41,613 bases of DNA from assembly GCA_029243595.1 (NCBI GenBank), contig JAQWRQ010000017.1:1-41613 (forward strand). Reading direction: 5' to 3'. A program made the translations under genes and the position numbers. The notes beneath the pieces were generated by a model that did not search any database, was not told the origin of the DNA, and saw only the letters and a program-made list of their open reading frames with translations. The stretch comes from Gammaproteobacteria bacterium (GTDB lineage Bacteria; Pseudomonadota; Gammaproteobacteria; PS1; Pseudothioglobaceae). This document shows positions 25,559 to 34,457 of this stretch, piece by piece. The stretch's first letter is position 1. Each line of letters opens with the position of its first letter.

Positions 25559-25584
25559 AAATTTGGTAAATTTTCAAAACGACA

Positions 25585-25794
25585 CTAAAAAGCAACTTTA
25601 TCAGCACGTAACGTTTGCCTTTCACCATACTCATCAATAAAAACCAAAAACTCTTCGCCTAATTTAGTCGCGATATCTTTAGGTTGTATGGTTTTAAGCT
25701 TTCCATCAATAGTGACTTCGATTGATTGATTACGCATAATCGCTAACTCATAAATACTGTGTGCCTCGCAAGAGATTCTTTGATAATCACTCAT
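25585..25794 (-). CDS. rof: Rof-like Rho-binding antiterminator (YaeO family)
   Basis: A 69-residue protein resembling E. coli Rof/YaeO, which binds Rho's RNA-binding domain and inhibits Rho-dependent termination. Matching features in order are the N-terminal YQRISCEAHSIYELA (E. coli YQPINCDDYDNLELA), a beta-strand of the VTIDGKLKTIQPKDI type, EFLVFIDEYGERQ and the final LRADKV. It overlaps the upstream GIY-YIG gene by 4 bases. rho itself is in this window, ~15 kb away. The protein is small, so the call rests on motif order and length (E. coli Rof is ~84 residues). Confidence 0.75.
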   Translation of the reverse strand: MSDYQRISCEAHSIYELAIMRNQSIEVTIDGKLKTIQPKDIATKLGEEFLVFIDEYGERQTLRADKVAF

Positions 25795-26054
25795 TGTGAT
25801 TTAATCAATGATAATTTATCATCTCGACTCATGGTTTTAATTTCGTATTCCCTCTTAGAGGCGCCACTTCTGTCTTTGGATTTTTCTTGATACACCAACT
25901 CACAAGGGCCATTAGCTCGTGTGTATTTTGCACCACCTTTAATCTCACCATTGTGCTGGCGAATACGCCGATCTAAGTGATTGGTAATGCCGCAATACAA
26001 GTTGTCATCTCGGCAACGTAACAAATATACTACCCAGTGCCCTGCTTTGGTCAT
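25791..26054 (-). CDS. GIY-YIG domain nuclease-like protein (YhbQ/UPF0213 family)
   Basis: An 87-residue single-domain protein. The GIY-YIG signature appears as VVYLLRCRDDNLYCGITNHL (residues 8-27), followed by the RRIRQHN helix and a GGAKYTRANGPCELVYQE block with the conserved acidic and basic residues. Members of this small family are putative structure-specific or DNA-damage-related endonucleases; the biological role is not settled. It overlaps rof by 4 bases on the same strand, suggesting an operon. It is divergent from the cytochrome c gene, with a 61-base AT-rich gap. Confidence 0.88.
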   Translation of the reverse strand: MTKAGHWVVYLLRCRDDNLYCGITNHLDRRIRQHNGEIKGGAKYTRANGPCELVYQEKSKDRSGASKREYEIKTMSRDDKLSLIKSQ

Positions 26055-26115
26055 TCGTTTTGATGTTTAATTTAGTTATAAACATTCTATCTTAAAACTG
26101 TTATAAACTAAGTGC

Positions 26116-26424
26116 ATGTTAAAGTTATTCATTTACCTATCTTTTCTAATTGCACAAAGCGCTTACGCCTCTGATATCGACCAAAGAGTCTTAATTGATG
26201 GGGAGGTTTTATATACAGAAGAATGTCAAAAATGCCATGACAATAGTCTAGTGCCAATTAGTGATGGAACCTCGATGCAATCATTAGATGACATTAGATG
26301 GCAAATATCTACTTGCGTTACTGCACTGGGTATTTTTTGGATGCCAAACGATGAAGAAGATGTAGCACAGTACTTAAACCATGATTTCTTTCACTTTAAA
26401 ACAACACCAAAACCCGATAGCTAA
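26116..26424 (+). CDS. small monohaem c-type cytochrome
   Basis: A 102-residue exported protein with a signal peptide (MLKLFIYLSFLIAQSAYA) and one haem-binding CxxCH motif (C37, C40, H41 in ECQKCHD). The likely distal ligand is M76 in FWMPNDEEDVAQYLN, the usual class I cytochrome c context. A third cysteine, C67, is unusual. It is a monocistronic periplasmic electron carrier; its partner is unknown. Two GTTATAAAC elements lie upstream (26075-26083 and 26100-26108), either of which could provide a -10. No other respiratory gene is adjacent, so the pathway cannot be assigned. Confidence 0.85.
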   Translation: MLKLFIYLSFLIAQSAYASDIDQRVLIDGEVLYTEECQKCHDNSLVPISDGTSMQSLDDIRWQISTCVTALGIFWMPNDEEDVAQYLNHDFFHFKTTPKPDS

Positions 26425-26459
26425 GGCATTTCATTTCGAGACTTGCTGGATAATTTTAT

Positions 26460-26468
26460 TGGTATAAT
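26460..26468 (+). promoter_or_regulatory. valS: extended -10 promoter of valS
   Basis: TGGTATAAT is a perfect extended -10 (TGn plus TATAAT at 26463-26468), 30 bases before the valS ATG at 26498. It gives a leader of roughly 20-25 bases and rules out a translation start at the upstream TTG at 26468. Confidence 0.65.
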
Positions 26469-26497
26469 TGCACAGTTTTATCCATCTTTATACGTTA

Positions 26498-29245
26498 ATG
26501 GAAAAGACTTACAACCCTGAACAAATTGAAGCGAAATACCGCTCACTTTGGGAAGATAAAAATCTATTTTCTTCCGATTCAAATTCCACTAGCGAAAACG
26601 CCTATTGCATTATGCTACCGCCACCTAATGTGACGGGTAGTTTACATATGGGTCATGCTTTTCAGCATACGATTATGGATGTACTCACCCGCTACCATCG
26701 TGGCAAGGGTGAGCAAACACTTTGGCAACCGGGTACAGACCACGCAGGTATTGCTACACAAATGGTGGTTGAACGCCAACTCGCCGCACAAGACATTACT
26801 CGACACGATGTTGGGCGAGAGAAATTCATTGATAAAATTTGGGATTGGAAAGAGCAATCAGGTGGTACGATTACCTCACAAATGCGTCGATTAGGCACTT
26901 CGGTTGACTGGGAAAGAGAACGCTTCACCATGGATGATGGTCTGTCAGATGCCGTTCATAAGGTCTTTATTCAGCTTTACAACGAAGGCTTAATCTATCG
27001 TGGAAAGCGATTGGTTAACTGGGATCCCGTACTACACACTGCGGTATCAGACCTTGAAGTGATTAGCACGGAAGAACAAGGCTCTTTGTGGCATATGCGC
27101 TACCCTATTACCGGTACTGATGAAGTGATGGTGGTTGCCACTACTCGCCCTGAAACCATGCTGGGTGATAGCGCTGTAGCAGTCCATCCAGATGATGAGC
27201 GCTATACACACCTGATTGGTCAAACCATTGATCTGCCACTCACTGATCGAAAAATAGCCATTATTGCTGATGATTATGTTGACATGGAGTTTGGTACTGG
27301 TTGTGTAAAGATCACCCCTGCTCATGACTTTAATGACTATGAAATGGGCCAGCGTCATGATTTGGATATTATTAACATCTTAACCGATGATGCCAAAATT
27401 AACGACACGGTTACAAGTGCTTACACTGGTATGGACCGATTTGATGCTCGTAAACAAATGGTTAAAGATTTGGATGAACAAGGCCTGTTGGAAAAAATCG
27501 AACCACACACTTTAATGGTGCCACGTGGTGATAGAACTCACTCAGTGATTGAACCTTATATGACTGACCAATGGTTTGTTAAAGTTGCGCCGTTAGCCAA
27601 GCCTGCAATTGATGCCGTTAAAAATGGCGATATTCGCTTTATCCCTGAAAACTGGAACAAAACTTATTACAACTGGATGGACAACATCCAAGACTGGTGT
27701 ATTTCTCGCCAAATTTGGTGGGGGCATCGTATCCCTGCTTGGTATGACAATGATGGCAACATCTTTGTCGCAGACTCACTAGAAGATGCACAAGCGCAAG
27801 CTGGAGAAGGTGTGACGCTCAGACAAGATGATGATGTGCTTGACACTTGGTTTTCATCTGCCTTATGGCCGTTTTCAACCTTGGGTTGGCCAGAGCAAAC
27901 CCCACAACTCTCACGCTTTTACCCAACCAATGTCTTGGTGACTGGTTTTGATATCATCTTCTTCTGGGTGGCTCGCATGATTATGTTCGGGCTGAAATTT
28001 GCTGGCGATGTACCGTTTAAAGATATTTATATTACTGGCCTGATTAAAGATGGACAAGGGCAAAAAATGTCTAAATCTAAGGGCAACGTCTTAGATCCAA
28101 TTGATCTTATTGATGGCATTAGCTTGGACGACTTGTTAGTTAAAAGAACCCAAGGCATGATGCAGCCAAAAATGGCTGCAAAGATTAAAAAACAAACCCA
28201 AGGTGAATTTCCAGATGGAATCCCTTCATTTGGTACTGACGCCTTAAGATTTACCTTTGCAGCACTTGCTTCGTTTGGTCGTGACATTAAGTTTGACCTT
28301 AAGCGTGTTGAGGGTTATCGTAATTTTTGTAATAAGTTATGGAACGCTTCTCGCTTTGTATTAATGAAGCTTGAAGGAGATAGTATTGATGCTAAAGCCA
28401 CTTTATCGACTTCAGATGAGTGGATTTTATCGCGCTTACAAGCTACCAAAGCAAATGTTGAAAAACACTTGGAAGATTACCGTCTTGATCTGATGAGTCA
28501 AGAACTGTACGAATTTGTATGGCATGACTATTGTGATTGGTATTTAGAATTGTCCAAGCCTCTGCTTGCCGACGATGCTACTAAAGCCGGCACACAAGCC
28601 ACCCTACTTAAAGTTTTAAATGAGATCTTGACACTGCTACATCCGATTATTCCATTTATCACTGAAGAGATTTATGAACAATGTTGCACACTTACAGGCA
28701 AGGATAGTGAAAGCTTGATGACTCAAGCTTACCCTAAGGTTGAACAAAACTTAATCTCTCCCCAGGCTGAAGAAGAAGTGAAATGGCTACAAACCTTTAT
28801 TTTAGGTATTCGTCAAATTCGCGGTGAGATGAATATCCCACCTTCTAAGCCACTGCCTTGCTTTGTGCAAAACACCAATGATAGTGATCAACGTTGTTTA
28901 AACACTCACTCACAGGTGTTAAACAGCTTAGCCAAATTAGAAAGTATTGACCAGCTCAATATCAACGACGAAGCGCCAGAATCAGCCACTGCACTAGTAG
29001 GTGAGATGAAAGTGCTCATCCCATTAGCCGGACTGATTGACAAAGATCAAGAAGCGGCTCGCCTTAATAAAGAGATTGAAAAATTAAATAAGCAAAGAGT
29101 GCAATTTGCAGGTAAGCTTAATAACGAAAAGTTTGTCAGTGGTGCACCTGAAGCTGTCGTTAATAAAGAAAAAGAAAAGCTGGCTTCGGTTGAAAATGCC
29201 ATCGCTGATTTATCTACACAACTGGAGAAAATAGCCAAACTATGA
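26498..29245 (+). CDS. valS: valine--tRNA ligase (ValS)
   Basis: Class Ia synthetase that charges tRNA-Val and edits mischarged threonine. The ATG at 26498 gives 915 residues starting [14 protein letters not shown], the family start; an in-frame TTG at 26468 overlaps the promoter and is rejected. HIGH is HMGH (50-53) in [12 protein letters not shown]. The CP1 editing domain holds [22 protein letters not shown] is at 523-527. The anticodon domain and the C-terminal coiled-coil arm ([16 protein letters not shown]...) are complete. It overlaps the SH3-domain gene by 4 bases, indicating a shared transcript. Confidence 0.97.
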   Translation: MEKTYNPEQIEAKYRSLWEDKNLFSSDSNSTSENAYCIMLPPPNVTGSLHMGHAFQHTIMDVLTRYHRGKGEQTLWQPGTDHAGIATQMVVERQLAAQDITRHDVGREKFIDKIWDWKEQSGGTITSQMRRLGTSVDWERERFTMDDGLSDAVHKVFIQLYNEGLIYRGKRLVNWDPVLHTAVSDLEVISTEEQGSLWHMRYPITGTDEVMVVATTRPETMLGDSAVAVHPDDERYTHLIGQTIDLPLTDRKIAIIADDYVDMEFGTGCVKITPAHDFNDYEMGQRHDLDIINILTDDAKINDTVTSAYTGMDRFDARKQMVKDLDEQGLLEKIEPHTLMVPRGDRTHSVIEPYMTDQWFVKVAPLAKPAIDAVKNGDIRFIPENWNKTYYNWMDNIQDWCISRQIWWGHRIPAWYDNDGNIFVADSLEDAQAQAGEGVTLRQDDDVLDTWFSSALWPFSTLGWPEQTPQLSRFYPTNVLVTGFDIIFFWVARMIMFGLKFAGDVPFKDIYITGLIKDGQGQKMSKSKGNVLDPIDLIDGISLDDLLVKRTQGMMQPKMAAKIKKQTQGEFPDGIPSFGTDALRFTFAALASFGRDIKFDLKRVEGYRNFCNKLWNASRFVLMKLEGDSIDAKATLSTSDEWILSRLQATKANVEKHLEDYRLDLMSQELYEFVWHDYCDWYLELSKPLLADDATKAGTQATLLKVLNEILTLLHPIIPFITEEIYEQCCTLTGKDSESLMTQAYPKVEQNLISPQAEEEVKWLQTFILGIRQIRGEMNIPPSKPLPCFVQNTNDSDQRCLNTHSQVLNSLAKLESIDQLNINDEAPESATALVGEMKVLIPLAGLIDKDQEAARLNKEIEKLNKQRVQFAGKLNNEKFVSGAPEAVVNKEKEKLASVENAIADLSTQLEKIAKL

Positions 29246-29898
29246 AATTAAGTAAAGCTTTATTTATTTCACTACTATTAACTCATTCATTGGCGAATGC
29301 GCAGTCGTATGTGTATGTCACAGATGTGGTCGATATTCCAATGCGCTCGAGCAACAAGATTGAACGAGATCCGCCAAACCTACTAAAAATGCTACCCTCT
29401 GGTACCAAATTAGAAATACTCTCTACTGAAAATGGCTGGACCAAAGTTAAATATGAAAAGACTATTGGCTGGATGATTTCTCGCTATTTAACTTCTAAAA
29501 TGCCTGCACAAGCACAGCTTGAAAAACTAAGGCAAACCTATAACGCTAACAAGCTATTAATCACCAAACAAAGCAAACGTAACGCCGAGCTTGAAGCGCA
29601 AGTTCAAACACTGAAAAATAAAAACACATTGCTTTCTGTAAAAACCAGTAAATCAAAAGCTGAAAAAGAACATATTGAGCAAGTTTACAAAGACGCACTC
29701 AAACTCGAACACGGTAACGAAAAACTCAAAACTCAAGCACTGCAACTAAAAGCTGAAATTCAATTATTGCAAAACAACAATACTGCCGGTCAAGAGTCCA
29801 GCTCTAGAAACTGGTTTATTGCTGGCGCACTTGTTTTATTTTTTGGATTTATCATGGGTTTTATCTTCCCAAAACGCTCAAATCAAAGGAGATTTTAA
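29242..29898 (+). CDS. SH3-domain envelope protein (TIGR04211/YgiM-like)
   Basis: A 218-residue exported protein with a signal peptide (residues 1-20, ending LANA). It has a bacterial SH3 domain at ~22-88 ([13 protein letters not shown]...[10 protein letters not shown]...[19 protein letters not shown]), a lysine/glutamine-rich coiled coil at ~90-180 and one C-terminal membrane helix (~186-208) with a basic end. This architecture matches the TIGR04211/YgiM family, anchored in the inner membrane with the SH3 domain in the periplasm; the molecular role is unclear. It is sandwiched between valS (4-base overlap) and guaB, and its last codons carry the guaB ribosome-binding site. Confidence 0.87.
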   Translation: MKLSKALFISLLLTHSLANAQSYVYVTDVVDIPMRSSNKIERDPPNLLKMLPSGTKLEILSTENGWTKVKYEKTIGWMISRYLTSKMPAQAQLEKLRQTYNANKLLITKQSKRNAELEAQVQTLKNKNTLLSVKTSKSKAEKEHIEQVYKDALKLEHGNEKLKTQALQLKAEIQLLQNNNTAGQESSSRNWFIAGALVLFFGFIMGFIFPKRSNQRRF

Positions 29899-29899
29899 A

Positions 29900-31360
29900 A
29901 TGAACTTACTCAAAACTGCACTAACATTTGACGATGTACTATTGGTACCGGCACACTCGACCACCATGCCAAAAGAGGTTAGCTTAAAAACCCAGCTAAC
30001 TAAAAACATCACGCTCAACACGCCAATCCTATCAGCAGCAATGGACACAGTAACAGAGGCAAAATTAGCCATTACCATGGCCCAAGAAGGTGGCATTGGT
30101 ATTATTCATAAAAACATGTCAACCAAAGAGCAGGCAAAAGAGGTTCGCAAGGTTAAGCGTTATGAATCAGGCATTATTCGTGAGCCAATTACCATCGGCC
30201 CGAAGGCAACGGTTGCTGATGTGTTTGATATGCAACAAAAATTTAAAATATCTGCTCTGCCCGTGGTTAAAGGTAACACTATTATCGGCATGATTACTGG
30301 CCGTGATGTAAGGTTCGAAACCCAACTAAGTGAGTTAGTTGAAAACCTAATGACACCACAAGACAAATTAATTACCGTTGTTGAAGGTACTGACATCAGC
30401 GAAGTTAGAGCGTTACTTCACCAGCACCGTATTGAGCGTGTCGTTATTACTAATGACAAGTTTGACCTGCAAGGCATGATCACCGTTCGTGATATTCAAA
30501 AATCAAGTGATTTTCCAAATGCTTGTAAAGACGATGCCGAACAACTACGTGTTGGCGCAGCAGTTGGTGTAGCAGATGGCACAGGTGAGCGTATCGACGC
30601 TCTAGTTGAAGCAGGTGTTGATGTGATTGTCATTGACACGGCACACGGCCATTCACAAGGTGTACTAGATCGCGTTAAGAAGACTAAATCCAAGCATCCA
30701 AATTTAAACATTATTGCAGGCAACATCGCTACTGGCGCTGCAGCGCTTGACTTGGTTAAAGCAGGTGCAGACTGTGTGAAAGTAGGTATTGGTCCAGGCA
30801 GTATTTGCACCACGCGTATTGTTGCTGGTGTCGGTGTACCACAAATTACCGCTATTTCAGATGTAGCAGAAGCACTAAAAGGCACTGGCGTACCGATCAT
30901 TGCTGATGGTGGTATTCGTTATTCTGGTGATATTTCTAAAGCTTTCGCTGCAGGTGCATATTGCGTGATGCTTGGCTCAATGCTAGCAGGTACAGAAGAG
31001 TCTCCAGGTGAAGTTGAGCTTTATCAAGGTCGTGCTTATAAATCTTACCGAGGTATGGGTTCAATTGGTGCGATGAATCAAGCACACGGCTCATCTGATC
31101 GCTACTTCCAATCAGACTCTAAAGCTGATAAATTAGTACCTGAAGGTATTGAAGGTCGCGTACCATTCAAAGGCTCTATCCGCCCTATCATTCATCAAAT
31201 GGTTGGTGGTGTTAGATCATCAATGGGTTACACCGGCTGTGAGACATTAGATAAGATGCGTACTGATGCAAGCTTCGTACAAGTGACTTCAGCAGGTATG
31301 GTTGAGTCGCACGTGCATGATGTAAGCATCACCAAAGAAGCACCAAACTATCACCAATAA
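29900..31360 (+). CDS. guaB: inosine-5'-monophosphate dehydrogenase (GuaB)
   Basis: Oxidises IMP to XMP with NAD, the committed step of guanine nucleotide synthesis. The ATG at 29900, behind an AAGGAG site one base after the SH3 gene's stop, gives 486 residues starting [20 protein letters not shown]; an upstream in-frame start at 29819 is rejected. Two CBS domains lie at ~93-205. The catalytic cysteine is C303 in GPGSICTTR, followed by the flap motif [10 protein letters not shown]. guaA, often next, is absent; the oxygenase gene follows instead. Confidence 0.97.
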   Translation: MNLLKTALTFDDVLLVPAHSTTMPKEVSLKTQLTKNITLNTPILSAAMDTVTEAKLAITMAQEGGIGIIHKNMSTKEQAKEVRKVKRYESGIIREPITIGPKATVADVFDMQQKFKISALPVVKGNTIIGMITGRDVRFETQLSELVENLMTPQDKLITVVEGTDISEVRALLHQHRIERVVITNDKFDLQGMITVRDIQKSSDFPNACKDDAEQLRVGAAVGVADGTGERIDALVEAGVDVIVIDTAHGHSQGVLDRVKKTKSKHPNLNIIAGNIATGAAALDLVKAGADCVKVGIGPGSICTTRIVAGVGVPQITAISDVAEALKGTGVPIIADGGIRYSGDISKAFAAGAYCVMLGSMLAGTEESPGEVELYQGRAYKSYRGMGSIGAMNQAHGSSDRYFQSDSKADKLVPEGIEGRVPFKGSIRPIIHQMVGGVRSSMGYTGCETLDKMRTDASFVQVTSAGMVESHVHDVSITKEAPNYHQ

Positions 31361-31391
31361 TAAGTAAATTTCACATAAAGAAGCTTCTAAC

Positions 31392-32018
31392 ATGCAGCTA
31401 ATCGATCGATACCAAAATCCTGGCTATGAGGCAGTTGCCGATGGTGTCATGGATTTCTTTGAACGACGCCAAGATCTACAGCGTCCAGGTGTGGCTTTTG
31501 GTCCCGGCGGTAGTAATGCAGAGCCAGCTAAGGTTTCAACAGACATTAGTATCGTGGCACTTAATCGCTCTGACCCTGAGAAATTTGCACTTGCCGATCT
31601 GATCATGCGGGGTGTATCAGCAGGACTAGAACGTTACTTGCAGGATCGACCACTATTTCGCCAGGTTTGCCCAGACCAAGAGTTATTTGTAATGCCTATA
31701 TTTAACCTACAACGTTACGCTCCTGGCGAAGGTTTTCACCAATGGCACTGCGATTGGACGATTAGCGATGAGGCCACCGAGCCAGGTAATCGTGTATTAG
31801 CTTGGATCCTCTACTGTGACTCTGTAGAGGAGGCTGGTACAGAGTTTCACTGGCAGAATCATCATGAAACTGCAGAGCGAGGAAAATTAGTGATCTTTCC
31901 CGCCGCCCCTTCTCACATCCATCGTGGCCGGGTAAATGATAAACTTAGCAAAACGATCGCCACTGGCTGGATTAATGCTGGCTCGCGCGAGGGCTTCTTA
32001 AAACGTCTTGCTCGTTAG
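31392..32018 (+). CDS. 2-oxoglutarate/Fe(II)-dependent oxygenase (prolyl-4-hydroxylase-like)
   Basis: A 208-residue soluble protein with a double-stranded beta-helix oxygenase core. The iron triad is H119, D121 (HQWHCDW) and H177 (SHIHRGR). K187, exactly ten residues after H177, fits the prolyl-hydroxylase pattern for binding 2-oxoglutarate. RYAPGEGFHQWH and GTEFHWQ are typical P4H-like blocks. The substrate is unknown. GC in sampled 60-base lines is about 48-52%, above the ~40% background, and the gene sits alone between guaB (31-base gap) and an opposing gene. Recent acquisition is plausible, but function and origin need comparison data. Confidence 0.8.
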   Translation: MQLIDRYQNPGYEAVADGVMDFFERRQDLQRPGVAFGPGGSNAEPAKVSTDISIVALNRSDPEKFALADLIMRGVSAGLERYLQDRPLFRQVCPDQELFVMPIFNLQRYAPGEGFHQWHCDWTISDEATEPGNRVLAWILYCDSVEEAGTEFHWQNHHETAERGKLVIFPAAPSHIHRGRVNDKLSKTIATGWINAGSREGFLKRLAR

Positions 32019-32061
32019 AGATAAAGGTATAAATTCACATACCATCTCAAGACTTAATACG

Positions 32062-33084
32062 CTAAAACAACATATCTAAATAGATACTCCTAGTTTCTTT
32101 ACTCATTTTGTTGTTGGTAACAAAATTAACATGTATTTCCAAATCACCATTTTCAAGCTTTTCTCGATTTAATTCGATACCAAATAATAACTGAATACTA
32201 TTTGGCAACATTGAATTGCGCACATCTATTATTTGATTGGTATTATCAGGATTTAACGCCAAAAAATCATTAGAAGACCATCGGAATCGTTCTATATCTT
32301 TTGCCGACTGAGAGCGCTCTGAAAGATATGGCAGGTCTCGAGCAACATCTAGTTTTTGAATAGAATCGCCTTTAATAAATTGCCTGTCCCACAACAGCCT
32401 AACTGCATCTACATAGTAGTGCCCATCATATTCATAAATCATTTTCCACACATGACGATTGCCAAAACTAGGCTTCACCAATAAGCGCTCTACCGTATGT
32501 CCACGCTGCTGTGACAATGCCATAAGAGACTGCTCGGCACGTTGCTGTTGAATAAGCCCAAAACTTAAGAATAATACGGCATAAACTAGCGCTATCCTAG
32601 CGTAACGCGATGTCTTTCTGCGTACTGATAGAACCACCAAAACAACCAGTGGTAATGTTAATAAAGGATCAACAATAGAAACTGTATCCCAAGCAATTCG
32701 TTCATTAGAAAATGGCCATAATAACTGTGTACCATAAGACGTATTTGCATCTAAAAACCCATGCGTTGCATAACCAATAAAAGAGAATAAATACACCTGT
32801 AAAAAAGACAACTTAACTTTTGCCCATCGGCGATTAAACCAAAAATAATAAAATACTAGCGCACATACAAGAGCACCTAACGGAATAAAAGCAAGGGAAT
32901 GCGTAAACTGTCGATGGAAATCTAAAAATAATAACGGGTCAGTCTCAGAGCGTATAAACGCATCCAAATCAGGCGCCATTCCTGCTAAAGCACCAACCAC
33001 CATTACACTCAATTGGTTTAATTTCTTTCCAGCTGATGATTGTGATAATGTCGCACCTAATACTGCTTGAGACAAAGGATCCAT
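32062..33084 (-). CDS. metal-dependent hydrolase, YdjM-like inner-membrane family
   Basis: A 340-residue membrane protein of the LexA-regulated YdjM/DUF457 hydrolase group. It starts MDPLSQAVLGATLSQ, then shows MAPDLDAFIRS, FHRQFTHSLAFIPLGAL with the conserved HRQFTHS motif (probable metal ligands), several membrane helices and DANTSYGTQLLWPF. The C-terminal ~170 residues form a soluble domain (MIYEYDGHYYVDAVRLLWDR). The substrate is unknown; E. coli YdjM is SOS-induced, but I see no LexA box here. It is monocistronic, convergent with the oxygenase gene and divergent from roxA. Confidence 0.8.
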   Translation of the reverse strand: MDPLSQAVLGATLSQSSAGKKLNQLSVMVVGALAGMAPDLDAFIRSETDPLLFLDFHRQFTHSLAFIPLGALVCALVFYYFWFNRRWAKVKLSFLQVYLFSFIGYATHGFLDANTSYGTQLLWPFSNERIAWDTVSIVDPLLTLPLVVLVVLSVRRKTSRYARIALVYAVLFLSFGLIQQQRAEQSLMALSQQRGHTVERLLVKPSFGNRHVWKMIYEYDGHYYVDAVRLLWDRQFIKGDSIQKLDVARDLPYLSERSQSAKDIERFRWSSNDFLALNPDNTNQIIDVRNSMLPNSIQLLFGIELNREKLENGDLEIHVNFVTNNKMSKETRSIYLDMLF

Positions 33085-33191
33085 AAAATTTTAATTGGTT
33101 ATTATTAATAATTAAAAACGCTTAATTAATAAATTGATGTCTGATCAGCGGTAAAATTTAGCGAATTTATAAGTTTAATTTTAACTGGACG

Positions 33192-34274
33192 ATGATTCAT
33201 TTTGGCGCAATCTCCGAACAAGAATTTCTAGCTAACTATTGGCAGAAAAAACCCTTGCTTATTAAACAAGCTCTGCCCGATTTCATCTCGCCCATTGCGC
33301 CTGACGAATTAGCCGGTTTGTCACTCGAAGATGAGTTTGAATCACGCCTTGTCAGAGGTTCGACCTCTGACAATAAGTGGTCATTAACCAACGGCCCGTT
33401 TACTGATAACACCTTTTCTAAACTGCCTGAGCAAGATTGGACGTTACTAGTGCAAGGGGTAGACCGATTTATCGATGAAGTGCACGATCTGATCAAGCAC
33501 TTTGATTTTATCCCGCGTTGGCGCTTTGACGATGTGATGATATCGTATGCCGCTAAAGGTGGCAGTGTTGGGCCACACTTTGATTATTATGATGTTTTCT
33601 TACTGCAAGGTAGTGGCAAACGTCGCTGGCACATTAGCAGCAAGCATTGTAAATTGGATAACTATCTGGACGATGTACCGCTAAGAATCATGAACACCTT
33701 TGTGGCGGAACAAGTGTGGGATGTTGAGCCAGGGGATATTCTATATGTACCACCAAAAGTAGCACACCATGGCGTAAGCCTAGATGATGAATGCACAACG
33801 CTTTCATTTGGTTATCGCGCTTATTCATCCCAAGAATTATTTGAGTCAATCAACCAGACATCTGAGAATAAAAATCAATACTATCAAGACCCTATTTGGG
33901 ATAACCAAAACACGCCAGCACTGATACCCAACTCAGCCACTACTCAAGCACAAAAAATACTCAATATTAGTGCCGAAGACTTTGCCTGCTTTGTTACCCA
34001 GTTGGATACATTAGACGTAAAGCTGCTACAACACTTCGAAGCTGATAAATTTGATAAAAACGCACGCTATCAACTACACCCAAGTTGTAATATCGCCTAC
34101 CTTTTAATTAACGAAATACCTAGCGTGTTTATTAATGGCGAGCTATTTAACTCCCAAGGTTTTGATGATCAAGCAATAATCCAGTTTTGCAATCAACGCA
34201 GTATTAATGCAACCCAATATTTGGAGCTTGCCACCCGTCTATTTAAGGAAAATTTAGTCGTCATAATTGATTGA
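33192..34274 (+). CDS. roxA: ribosomal protein L16 arginine hydroxylase RoxA (YcfD, JmjC-type)
   Basis: A 2OG/Fe(II) oxygenase of the cupin/JmjC ribosomal oxygenase group that in E. coli hydroxylates an arginine of ribosomal protein L16. The 360 residues open with the family signature FLANYWQKKPLLIKQAL (12-28). The iron ligands are H129 and D131 in GPHFDYYDVF and H192 in VAHHGVS. A dimerisation and winged-helix C-terminal region follows. A TAAAAT element at 33152-33157 could serve as its -10. It is followed by the long pnp leader. The name follows sequence type; activity on L16 is inferred. Confidence 0.88.
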   Translation: MIHFGAISEQEFLANYWQKKPLLIKQALPDFISPIAPDELAGLSLEDEFESRLVRGSTSDNKWSLTNGPFTDNTFSKLPEQDWTLLVQGVDRFIDEVHDLIKHFDFIPRWRFDDVMISYAAKGGSVGPHFDYYDVFLLQGSGKRRWHISSKHCKLDNYLDDVPLRIMNTFVAEQVWDVEPGDILYVPPKVAHHGVSLDDECTTLSFGYRAYSSQELFESINQTSENKNQYYQDPIWDNQNTPALIPNSATTQAQKILNISAEDFACFVTQLDTLDVKLLQHFEADKFDKNARYQLHPSCNIAYLLINEIPSVFINGELFNSQGFDDQAIIQFCNQRSINATQYLELATRLFKENLVVIID

Positions 34275-34457
34275 TTTTAGGGATAATAACCCCGTTTTAT
34301 GGCTTAAATTCTATCTTAAGTTTTATCTAAAACATGTCAACTGGTGTGTTTCAAATAAAGCTTATCCAATCCAAGCCATAGAACGCCTTTTATAAACCTG
34401 CAATAGTCAAAACCTACTACGTGAGGAATTGCCTATTTATCTTACGGAGGATTTTTC
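34275..34457 (+). promoter_or_regulatory. pnp: structured pnp 5' leader
   Basis: This is the longest gene-free stretch (183 bases). It holds a weak GGG/CCC hairpin at 34280-34293, an 8-base inverted repeat TATGGCTT (34299-34306)/AAGCCATA (34373-34380), and inside it a perfect small hairpin GTTTT-ATCT-AAAAC (34320-34333). A strong GGAGG ribosome-binding site lies at 34446-34450. rpsO, the usual upstream gene of pnp, is absent. E. coli pnp is autoregulated through a leader stem-loop, and this leader could play the same role. Confidence 0.5.

Noticed and set aside
25558..25574. AAAATTT/AAATTTT hairpin between the methyltransferase and rof genes
   Set aside because: Only A-T pairs with a 3-base loop and no clean T-run; too weak to call a bidirectional terminator.
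26075..26108. Two GTTATAAAC copies 25 bases apart upstream of the cytochrome c gene
   Set aside because: Probably two -10-like boxes in AT-rich DNA; nine bases is too short to claim a repeat-based operator.
26468..26497. TTG start giving valS ten extra residues
   Set aside because: It overlaps the extended -10 promoter and would lie upstream of the expected transcript start.
31379..31388. Palindrome AGAAGCTTCT before the oxygenase gene
   Set aside because: Ten bases only, overlapping the purine-rich ribosome-binding region; such palindromes are common by chance.
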